A stretch of DNA of 64,000 bases from Pararhizobium_B sp963760965 (GTDB taxonomy: Bacteria > Pseudomonadota > Alphaproteobacteria > Rhizobiales > Rhizobiaceae), in assembly GCA_963760965.1 (NCBI GenBank), contig CAVXEW010000009.1, positions 186,001 through 250,000 of the forward strand, written 5' to 3'. Position 1 is the first letter of the stretch. Every line of letters starts with the position of its first letter. The notes under the pieces are model-generated. The model ran no database searches, was not told the origin of the DNA, and worked only from the letters and a program-made list of their open reading frames with translations. The position numbers were made by a program, and so were the translations under genes. Positions 44,510 through 53,718 of this stretch are shown here, piece after piece.

Positions 44510-45756
44510 AGTTCCTCCGGCCGTTGAAGAAGATCGGAAATGGTCTCGAGAAAACGGGCGCCGCGATGTCCGTCGCTGACGCGATGATCGGCGGCAAGCG
44601 TGAGCGCGACCGTGCGCCGGGCCACCACCGTGCCCGCATCGACCCAGGGACGCTCCTGCGGCGCGCCGAACCCGACGATGGCAACTTGCGGGGGATAGAT
44701 CACCCCGAACAGCGCCTCCACGCCGCGTTCGCCCAGGCTGGAGACGGTGATCGTCGGATCGGCGAGTTCGGAGGCCCGGAAGCGCCCGGCCCGAACCCGC
44801 GCGACGAGCGAGCGCATCCTCTCCATCAGAATGTCGAGCGGCAGGTTGCCGGCATCGTGGATGGCTGGCGCGACGAGGCCGCCGCCGCGAATGTTGATCG
44901 CCACGCCGGCATGGACGGTCCGGCTCGGGCGAAAAGTGCCGTCGGCGAAGTGCCCGTTGAATTCAGGCGACTTGGCAAGCGCCAGCGCCACGGCCCTGAC
45001 GAAGAGCGCGCCGAGAAGCAGTCGCTCGGAAGGCGGACGCCCGGCATTCCACCTTCCGACGAAGTTCTCCGCCGCGGTCAGTTCGACCGTATGGGAAAGG
45101 TAGTAATGCGGAATCTCGCGCTTCGACCGGGCCATGGCGGAGGCGATCGCCGCGCGCATGGCAGAGAAATCGAACGGCGCTGCGCGCGCTTCGATATCCG
45201 CGTGCGAACCTGGCCCGCCTTCCTCGACATGGCGGGCGGAGCCGGGCTTTCGACCGTCTCCGGCGGATGGAACCGAAGCGACGACGTCCTCCAGGACAAT
45301 GGCACCGCCCGGCCCGGTACCGCGCAGCGAGGCGAGGTCGATGCCTGCCGCCGCTGCGGCGCGCCTTGCAGCCGGCGTGCTCCGCGTGCGCACCGCGGCC
45401 GCGACGGCCGGCGCGTCCGATGCCCGGAATTCGGCCGACGCTTCCGTTTCGGCCTGCGGCAGGTCCTCTGCCGCCCTGCCCGCGGGAGAAGGTTCTTCAG
45501 GAATGCCGCCCGGCGGTTCGTTCTCGCCGCGGATGACCGCAAGCGGCGTCCCGACCGGCACCTTTCTGCCGATCTCGACGAGATAACTGTCCAGGACGCC
45601 GTCCTCGAAGGCCTCGATCTCGATCGCGCCCTTCTGGGTCTCGACGACGGCGACGATGTCGCCGTGACGAACGGGATCGCCGGGTTTCTTCTCCCACTCG
45701 ACGAGCGTTCCCGCTTCCATGTCGGCCCCGAGGGACGGCATGAGGAACTTGCCCAC
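44506..45756 (-). CDS. 2-oxo acid dehydrogenase dihydrolipoyl acyltransferase (E2)
   Basis: This 416-residue E2 has one lipoyl domain (residues about 1-80) with the lipoylated Lys42 in VETQKGAIEIEAF. An Ala/Pro-rich linker leads to an E1/E3-binding domain (about 120-155: STPAARRAAAAAGIDLASL). The catalytic domain (about 190-416) ends with the active-site ADHRVSDGHRGARFLE (His at about 392). This layout fits pyruvate or acetoin complexes, which transfer acetyl to CoA. It lies between the fused E1 gene and the ACP. No E3 (lipoamide dehydrogenase) gene is in the operon, so a shared E3 would be needed. Confidence 0.9.
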   Translation of the reverse strand: MGKFLMPSLGADMEAGTLVEWEKKPGDPVRHGDIVAVVETQKGAIEIEAFEDGVLDSYLVEIGRKVPVGTPLAVIRGENEPPGGIPEEPSPAGRAAEDLPQAETEASAEFRASDAPAVAAAVRTRSTPAARRAAAAAGIDLASLRGTGPGGAIVLEDVVASVPSAGDGRKPGSARHVEEGGPGSHADIEARAAPFDFSAMRAAIASAMARSKREIPHYYLSHTVELTAAENFVGRWNAGRPPSERLLLGALFVRAVALALAKSPEFNGHFADGTFRPSRTVHAGVAINIRGGGLVAPAIHDAGNLPLDILMERMRSLVARVRAGRFRASELADPTITVSSLGERGVEALFGVIYPPQVAIVGFGAPQERPWVDAGTVVARRTVALTLAADHRVSDGHRGARFLETISDLLQRPEEL

Positions 45757-45758
45757 CG

Positions 45759-47758
45759 TCAGATCCTCCGCATTGTGGCACGGGCGGCTTCGACGATGCG
45801 CCCCGTCTGCGGCATGGCCGCTTCCTCGAGGTGCCGCGCATAGGGGATCGGCACCTCAGCGCTGCAGACCCGCGCCAGCGGGGCGTCGAGATCGAAGAAC
45901 GCGTCCTCGGCAACCCGCATGCCGATCTCGGCCGAAAGGCTGCCGCTCTTCCAGCCCTCGTCGACGACGACCACGCGGTGCGTCTTCGCCACGGAAGCGA
46001 GGATCGTCGGCATGTCGAGGGGCCTCAGGCTCCGCAGATCGATCACTTCGGCGTCGATGCCGTCGCGCTCCAGCACGTCGGCGGCCTCGAGCGTCTTGAA
46101 GAGCGAACCGCCATAGGTCACGAGCGAGATGTCGCTGCCCTCGCGCCGTACCGCCGCGCGTTCTATGTCGACCGCCCCCGCATTCGCCGCAAGCCGCCCG
46201 CTCCTGTTGTAGAGCATGACGTTTTCGAAAATGAGCACCGGATCAGGATCCTCGAGCGCCGTCCAGAGCATCCCGCGGGCATCCTCGAGCGTCGCCGGAG
46301 CGAGGACGCGAAGGCCGGGAATGTGGGCATACCAGCCCTCCAGGCTGTGCGAGTGCTGTGCCGCGAGCTGGCGGCCCGCGCCCGTCGCCATGCGTATGAC
46401 CAGCGGCACGCCGAACTGGCCGTTCGACATGTGCCTCAGGGTCGCCGCAGAATTCAGGATCTGGTCGAGCGCAAGAAGCGAGAAGTTGACCGTCATCAAC
46501 TCGACGATCGGCCGCATGCCGGCGACGGCGGCACCGATGCCGGCGCCGGTGAAGCCCGACTCCGAGAGCGGCGTGTCGCGGATGCGCCCGGGGCCGAACT
46601 CGTCCAGCAAGCCCTTGCTGACGGCGTAGCAGCCGCCATAGCGGCCGACATCCTCGCCCATCAGGAAGACCCGGGGGTCTCTCTTCATCGCATCTACGAT
46701 CCCCGCCTTGACGGCCTCGCGATAGGTCGTCTCGACCGTCTCCCCCGCCGGTGCCGCTACCGCCGCCGGCGAGGGCCGGTCTTCGGCCACGACGTGGCGC
46801 GTCAGGTCCCCGACAGGTTCCGGCGTACCCGCATCGGCGAACGCAACCGCCGCCTCGACCTCCGCCCTGGCATCCGCCTCGAGCGCGTCGACGTCGCCAT
46901 GATGGATGATCCCGTTCTCTTCTGCCCAGTTCCTGAAGCGGACGATCGGGCCCCGGGAACGCCACTTCTCGACCTCTTCCTTCGGCCTGTACAGCTGCGC
47001 GTCGAACATGGAATGCGCGCGAAAGCGATATGTGCGGCATTCCAGGAAGCATGGACCCGCCCCTTCCCGCACGCGCTTGAGAACGCGGCGTGCGGCCGCC
47101 TCGACGGCGACGACGTCCATGCCGTCGACGACCTCGCTCTCTATCGCGTAGCTCCTGGCCTTGGCGTGGATGTCGGTCTCGGCCTCGGAAAGGTCCAGTC
47201 GCGTCCCCATGGCGTAGCCGTTGTTCTCGCACACGAAAAGCACGGGGAGCTTCCAAAGGGCAGCGAGGTTCAGGCTCTCGTGGAACTCGCCCTCGGCGAC
47301 CGCTCCCTCGCCGAAGAAGCACGTCGTCACCCGGTTCTCGCCACGCATGCTGTCTGCGAGCGCAAGGCCGACGGCGAGCGGCAGGCCGCCGCCGACAATC
47401 GCGTTGCCGCCATAGAAGTTCGCCTCCCGGCTGAAGAGGTGCATCGATCCTCCTCGTCCGCCGGCGCAACCCTCCTGCTTGCCGAACATCTCGGCCATGA
47501 TCGCGTTCATCGGGACGCCCCGCACCAGCGCGTGACCGTGCTCGCGATAGGTGGCGACCAGCCGATCCTCCGGCTCCATCAAGGGGATGATGCCCACGGC
47601 GACGGCTTCCTCGCCGTCGTAGAGATGCAGGAACCCGCGGATCTTCTCCTGCGTGTAGCACTCGGCGCACTTGTCCTCGAACCGGCGGATGCGCATCATC
47701 CGGCCGAGCAGGTCGAGAGCATGGGCGCGGTCGAGGTGCGGCTTCAGGGCGAGGTCGG

Positions 47759-47762
<4 letters not shown>
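45759..47762 (-). CDS. fused alpha-beta E1 component of a pyruvate/2-oxo acid dehydrogenase
   Basis: E1 decarboxylates the oxo acid with thiamine diphosphate and acylates the lipoyl arm. The 667-residue protein fuses alpha (about 1-320) and beta (about 345-667), separated by a linker (SPAAVAAPAGETVETTYREA). Alpha shows MMRIRRFEDKCAECYTQEKI and the ThDP motif GEG (151-153) to NN (180-181), with Glu152 where most E1s have Asp. Beta shows FLMGEDVGRYGGCYAVSKGL, PLSESGFTGAGIGAAVAGMR and ELMTVNFSLLALDQI. The substrate is probably pyruvate. It starts in the stop of acs (ATGA) and ends 3 bp before E2, so the operon is tightly coupled. Natural alpha-beta fusions of this E1 class are uncommon. Confidence 0.9.
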
Positions 47763-49510
<1,748 letters not shown>

Positions 49511-49582
49511 TGGTTCAATCCACCTCCGGCATCTCACGGAACCTTGCGCCTGACAGTGAACCACCGCCGGACCGAGCGGGAA

Positions 49583-49596
49583 TTGATCCCGGTCAA
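49583..49596. promoter_or_regulatory. Fnr/FixK-type box upstream of the acs-E1-E2-ACP operon
   Basis: TTGATCCCGGTCAA is a full match. Its centre is about 79 bp upstream of the acs ATG, giving a 38-base predicted leader from a -41.5 position. Confidence 0.77.
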
Positions 49597-49687
49597 GACG
49601 GCAACCGCCGGCGTTTTGCGTTGACTTGCAGGCAAAGACGGTCTTCCGTTGCCCCGGCCGCAGAAGCGGCCAGCCCACCGATCGGGC

Positions 49688-49701
49688 TTGACCTTTCTCA
49701 A
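49688..49701. promoter_or_regulatory. near-consensus Fnr/FixK-like box upstream of glucan phosphorylase
   Basis: TTGACCTTTCTCAA differs at one defined position (C for R in the right half). It is centred 87 bp upstream of the ATG at 49782, in the gap divergent to acs. Confidence 0.4.
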
Positions 49702-49781
49702 TGCGGTTCGTGCGCCGCGTTCCTAGAACCCGGCCGCGCCGGTCGGCTCCGGTAATCGTCCTCCCACCACGAAAGCCGCCC

Positions 49782-51482
49782 ATGACCCCCCTCGATCCCT
49801 TCATTTCCCGCGTCCACATCGCCTATTTCTCGATGGAAATCGCCATCCGGCCCGAAATGCGCACCTACGCCGGCGGGCTGGGCGTGCTGGCGGGCGATAC
49901 GGCCCGCTCCTGCGCGGACCTCGAAGTGCCGGTCGTGTTCGTTACCCTGGCGAGCCACGCGGGCTATTTCCGCCAGACCATCGACGCGAGCGGCAGCCAG
50001 TGCGAGGAACCCGACCTCTGGCAGATCGAGAAATGGTGCCAGCCCCTCCAGTCCATGATTGCGGTCGAGATAGGAGGGCGGCCGGTCTGGATCCGGCCCT
50101 GGCTCTACGTGCAGTCCGCTCCACATGGAAGCGGCGTCCCGATCCTCCTTCTCGACACCGATCTGGACCAGAACGCGCCGGCGGACCGGCAGCTGACCGA
50201 CCGTCTCTACGGCGGCGATACCGAGTACCGCATGAAGCAGGAGATCGTACTCGGGCTCGGGGGCATCCGGACCCTGCATGCCCTCGGCTTCGAGATCCAT
50301 ACCCACCACATGAACGAGGGCCACGCGGCGCTTCTCACCCTCGACCTGATCAACCGCCATACCGTTCCGCTCGATGAGCGGATCGCCGGAGAGCCGGCGT
50401 TCGACATTGCCGAGGTGCGCGAGCGCTGCGTCTTCACCACCCACACACCCGTCGAGGCGGGTCACGACCGCTTCTCCTACGAGCTCTTCGGAAGAATGCT
50501 GCCGGGCTTCGTCGAGCCGGAGGCGCTGCGCGGCCTTGCCGGACCCGACCAGCTGAACATGACGCGCCTCGCATTGAACCTTTCCGGCTACGTCAACGGC
50601 GTTGCCCGGCGACATGCGGAGACGACGGAGCACATGTTCCCCGGCTATCGCATCCATGCCGTGACCAACGGCGTCCACCCCGGCACATGGACGCACGCCT
50701 CCTTCGCCCGTCTCTTCGATGCGCATGTCGCCGGCTGGAAGCACGAGCCGGAACTGCTCGTCCGGATCCAGCAGATCGGCGAGGCCGACATCTGGCGGTG
50801 CCACCTCCAGGCGAAATCGGACCTCGTCGACCGCGTCCGCGCCACGACCGGCGTCGCGCTCGACCCGGCCAGACCAGTAATCGGCTTCGCCCGTCGCATG
50901 ACGAGCTACAAGCGGCCCATGCTGCTGTTCAGCGATCTGGAGCGGCTTCGGGCAATAGCGCGCGAATATCCTTTCCAGATCGTTCTGGCGGGCAAGGCCC
51001 ATCCCGCCGACGCGGGCGGCAAGCGGGCGATCCGCGAGATCCATGACATCATCGCCGAACTCGACGGCGACGTCCGCGCGGTATTCCTCCCCGACTACGA
51101 CATGGAGTCGGCCAGGACCCTAACCTCCGGTTGCGATGTCTGGTTGAATACGCCGCTGCCCCCGATGGAAGCGTCCGGAACGAGCGGCATGAAAGCAGCC
51201 CTGAACGGCGTGCTCAACCTCAGCGTCCTCGACGGCTGGTGGGTCGAAGCCTGCCTGGAAGGCACCAACGGATGGGCGATCGGAGTGGACGGAGGGATTC
51301 CCGCGCCCGGTGGGCACGCGGAGGCGCTCTACCAGAAACTGCACGACACGGTCCTGCCGCTTTACCACGAGACCCCCCAGCGCTGGCAGACGATGTCGAA
51401 GCAGGCAATCGCGACGATAGCTTACTATTTCAACAGCCACCGGATGCTGCGCCGCTACGCCACGGAAGCCTATCTGCGCTAG
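49782..51482 (+). CDS. alpha-glucan phosphorylase, short GT35 form
   Basis: This 566-residue protein belongs to the short alpha-glucan phosphorylases that release glucose 1-phosphate from glycogen or maltodextrin using pyridoxal phosphate. It begins IAYFSMEIAIRPEMRTYAGGLGVLAGDTAR, the signature of this group. MNEGHAALLTLDLI, VFTTHTPVEAGHDRF and the PLP-lysine region PPMEASGTSGMKAALNGVLN follow. It lacks the N-terminal extension of GlgP (about 800+ residues). The ATG at 49782 fits this family start. It is divergent from the acetyl-CoA synthetase operon with a near-consensus Fnr-type box. Glycogen use for fermentation under low oxygen is a reasonable inference. Confidence 0.88.
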   Translation: MTPLDPFISRVHIAYFSMEIAIRPEMRTYAGGLGVLAGDTARSCADLEVPVVFVTLASHAGYFRQTIDASGSQCEEPDLWQIEKWCQPLQSMIAVEIGGRPVWIRPWLYVQSAPHGSGVPILLLDTDLDQNAPADRQLTDRLYGGDTEYRMKQEIVLGLGGIRTLHALGFEIHTHHMNEGHAALLTLDLINRHTVPLDERIAGEPAFDIAEVRERCVFTTHTPVEAGHDRFSYELFGRMLPGFVEPEALRGLAGPDQLNMTRLALNLSGYVNGVARRHAETTEHMFPGYRIHAVTNGVHPGTWTHASFARLFDAHVAGWKHEPELLVRIQQIGEADIWRCHLQAKSDLVDRVRATTGVALDPARPVIGFARRMTSYKRPMLLFSDLERLRAIAREYPFQIVLAGKAHPADAGGKRAIREIHDIIAELDGDVRAVFLPDYDMESARTLTSGCDVWLNTPLPPMEASGTSGMKAALNGVLNLSVLDGWWVEACLEGTNGWAIGVDGGIPAPGGHAEALYQKLHDTVLPLYHETPQRWQTMSKQAIATIAYYFNSHRMLRRYATEAYLR

Positions 51483-51622
51483 CGCCGCGAAGGTCGTGCG
51501 CCGTTTCCGGCCCTCTCCGATGCGGCGCCGATCCTTCGCAGCCGGAGAACTATGGCCGGCCGGGCAATTCGATCGCACGTTCGCAGGCTTTTCCCGGGAC
51601 AAAGATGAAAGGACCGGTTCAC

Positions 51623-51640
51623 TTTGGCGCACCGGCCAAA
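51623..51640. repeat. operator-like inverted repeat
   Basis: TTTGGC (51623-51628) and GCCAAA (51635-51640) are perfect arms with a 6-base spacer, in the gap before the small 80-residue gene and beside a locally AT-richer stretch (about 51655-51705). It could be a regulator site. No regulator is adjacent. Confidence 0.3.
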
Positions 51641-51739
51641 CATCTTTCTCCTAATTCGAACGACATATCTCGGCTAAGTAAATTAGCGATTATGATTTCC
51701 CCTGCGTCGGCGCTATGGTTGGCTGGAGTGGGAAGGCAG

Positions 51740-51982
51740 ATGAGAAACACATTCATCGAAAACGCGCGCTCCTTTGCGGAATTCGTGGAGCCGCGACACG
51801 TCGAAGCCGTCGAGATGGGTGTCACCGGCGGGTGGCAGGAGAGAGAAATAGCCGTCGGCCTGCTCTGGCGTGCGGTCTTTCATTGCCGGGTGCTGATGGG
51901 GACCGCACAGGAACTCGGAGATGTCGAGGCCGACATCCGCGGCTTCCTCCACCGCGCCGAGCCGGAGTGCTCCTGCTCCTAG
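51740..51982 (+). CDS. small hypothetical protein
   Basis: I do not recognise this 80-residue protein. It reads MRNTFIENARSFAEFVEPRH, then VEMGVTGGWQEREIAVGLLW, RAVFHCRVLMGTAQELGD and ends RAEPECSCS. It is probably soluble and helical. The C-terminal Cys-Ser-Cys-Ser could bind metal or be modified. The frame is open further upstream to an in-frame ATG at 51605 that would give about 126 residues, but the extension is low-complexity in composition and less convincing. GGAAGG lies close to the ATG at 51740. It stands alone between the phosphorylase and the aldehyde oxidoreductase genes. Confidence 0.5.
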   Translation: MRNTFIENARSFAEFVEPRHVEAVEMGVTGGWQEREIAVGLLWRAVFHCRVLMGTAQELGDVEADIRGFLHRAEPECSCS

Positions 51983-52228
51983 TTCCAGCCCAGGATCGCA
52001 AATCCCTCCAGGACATTCATCGCCGGCCGGCGGCGGTGACCATTCCGGCGCGCCCCCCGGCAATGCTGCGAGACCGCCCGACAGCAAGTTCGCTGCGCCA
52101 CCTCCGCTGCGACAGACGGCAACGCACTTCTCCACCGCCCTCCCCACGAAGTTGTCTTTTCCTCTGAACTTTTGAAGGCCTCGCAAGTTAGGCCAGCAAC
52201 CTCAGACGAAATCCTGGAAGGGACGACA

Positions 52229-52735
52229 TTGCCCAAACTCACGATCAACGGCGAACGGCGCGAATTCGAGGCCGACATCCGCACGACGCTTCTCGACGCC
52301 CTTCGCGAACATCTCGACCTGCCCGGCACGAAAAAAGGTTGCGACCATGGCCAGTGCGGCGCCTGCACGGTTCTGGTCAACGGCCGCAGGATCAATTCCT
52401 GCCTGTCGCTCGCCGCGATGCACGAGGATGACGACATCGTCACCGTCGAAGGCCTCGGCACTCCCGACGACCTCCACGAGATGCAGGCGAGCTTCCTGCA
52501 CGAGGACGGTTTCCAGTGCGGCTATTGCACGCCGGGCCAGATCATATCCGCCGTGGGCATGCTCGGCGAGTTCGAAGACGGCTGGCCCAGCCACGTCAGC
52601 CCCAGCCTGCAGGACGCCTGCACCTTGAGCGATGCCGAAATCTCGGAACGTATGAGCGGCAACATCTGCCGCTGCTCGGCCTACCCGAACATCGTCCGGG
52701 CCATCCGCAAGGCGAGCAGGAAGGACGCAGCATGA
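52229..52735 (+). CDS. aldehyde oxidoreductase iron-sulfur subunit (PaoA/YagT-like)
   Basis: This 168-residue subunit carries two [2Fe-2S] clusters of the xanthine oxidase family: Cys38, Cys43, Cys46, Cys58 (GCDHGQCGACTVL) and Cys97, Cys100, Cys147, Cys149 (QCGYCTPGQ, ICRCSAYPNI). It passes electrons from the Mo site to the FAD subunit. The TTG at 52229 is chosen because GGAAGGG precedes it and PKLTINGERREFEADIRTTL is the usual cytosolic family opening. Another TTG lies in frame at 52172. Unlike E. coli PaoA, no Tat signal is visible, so the complex should be cytosolic. It overlaps the FAD-subunit gene (ATGA). Confidence 0.9.
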   Translation: MPKLTINGERREFEADIRTTLLDALREHLDLPGTKKGCDHGQCGACTVLVNGRRINSCLSLAAMHEDDDIVTVEGLGTPDDLHEMQASFLHEDGFQCGYCTPGQIISAVGMLGEFEDGWPSHVSPSLQDACTLSDAEISERMSGNICRCSAYPNIVRAIRKASRKDAA

Positions 52736-53718
52736 GACCCTTCGACTATGCCAGACCCCGCGAGACTGCCGAAGCCGGATCTCTCGCGACCGCCGGTGGC
52801 GCGCGCTTCGTGGCGGGCGGCACCAACCTTCTCGACCTCATGAAACTGGAGGTCGAGCGGCCCGAGAAGCTGGTGGACATAAATGCGCTTCCGTTGCGCG
52901 GCATAGACCGCGCGGACGACGGCGGCCTTCGCATCGGCGCGCTGGTGACGAATTCCGACCTCGCCGCCGACGACCGCGTGCGGCGCCACTATCCGGTGCT
53001 GGCGCGCGCCCTGCTCGCCGGTGCCTCGGGACAACTCCGCAACAAGGCCACGACCGGGGGCAACCTCCTCCAGCGCACGCGATGCTACTACTTCTACGAG
53101 CCCACTGCGCCGTGCAACAAGCGAGACCCCGGATCGGGTTGCGGCGCGATCGGAGGCTACAATCGCATCCATTCAATCCTTGGCGGCAGCGACCGCTGCA
53201 TCGCCACGCATCCTTCCGACATGGCCGTGGCGATGCGGGCGCTGGAGGCCGTCGTGGAAACCCGCAAGCCCGATGGCCGAAACGCCGAGGTGCCGCTCGG
53301 CGAACTCTATCGCCTGCCCGGAGACACGCCCGAGGTCGAGACCGCGCTGGAGCCGGGCGAACTGATCACCGCTGTCCGCCTCCCCGCCCCGCCGCGCGGA
53401 AAGCAGGTCTACCGCAAGGTCCGCGACCGTGCCTCCTACGCCTTTGCGCTCGTTTCCGTCGCCGCCGTCGTGGCGACGGAGGGCGGCCGGATCACCTCGG
53501 CACGACTCGCCTTCGGCGGGCTGGCGCCGATGCCCTGGCGCGACGAGGCGGTCGAGACCGTCCTCCTCGGCCGCGCTCCGTCGCACGAACTATTCACGGA
53601 AGCAGCCAACACCCTTCTTGCCAGGGCGGCCGGTCAGGGCAGCAACGACTTCAAGATACCCCTGGCTCGCCGCACGCTCACAGCAGTACTGGCCGAAGCA
53701 ACCCGGGAGCAGGCCTGA
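52732..53718 (+). CDS. aldehyde oxidoreductase FAD subunit with extra [4Fe-4S] site (PaoB/YagS-like)
   Basis: This 328-residue subunit has the CO-dehydrogenase flavoprotein fold: ARFVAGGTNLLDLMKLEVE binds FAD, and LRNKATTGGNLLQRTRCYYF follows. Four cysteines at about 118, 128, 137 and 156 (RCYYF, PCNKR, GCGAI, RCIAT) match the additional [4Fe-4S] cluster insert known from E. coli PaoB. The C-terminal domain includes RKVRDRASYAFALVSVAAVV. It overlaps both neighbours (ATGA at the start and TGATG at the end), so subunit synthesis is coupled. It passes electrons to an unknown acceptor. Confidence 0.92.
   Translation: MRPFDYARPRETAEAGSLATAGGARFVAGGTNLLDLMKLEVERPEKLVDINALPLRGIDRADDGGLRIGALVTNSDLAADDRVRRHYPVLARALLAGASGQLRNKATTGGNLLQRTRCYYFYEPTAPCNKRDPGSGCGAIGGYNRIHSILGGSDRCIATHPSDMAVAMRALEAVVETRKPDGRNAEVPLGELYRLPGDTPEVETALEPGELITAVRLPAPPRGKQVYRKVRDRASYAFALVSVAAVVATEGGRITSARLAFGGLAPMPWRDEAVETVLLGRAPSHELFTEAANTLLARAAGQGSNDFKIPLARRTLTAVLAEATREQA

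Noticed and set aside
46486..46499. A perfect Fnr/FixK-type match TTGACCGTCATCAA inside the fused E1 gene
   Set aside because: It lies deep in the conserved coding segment ELMTVNFSLL with no gene start nearby, so codon constraint explains it. I did not count it as a site.
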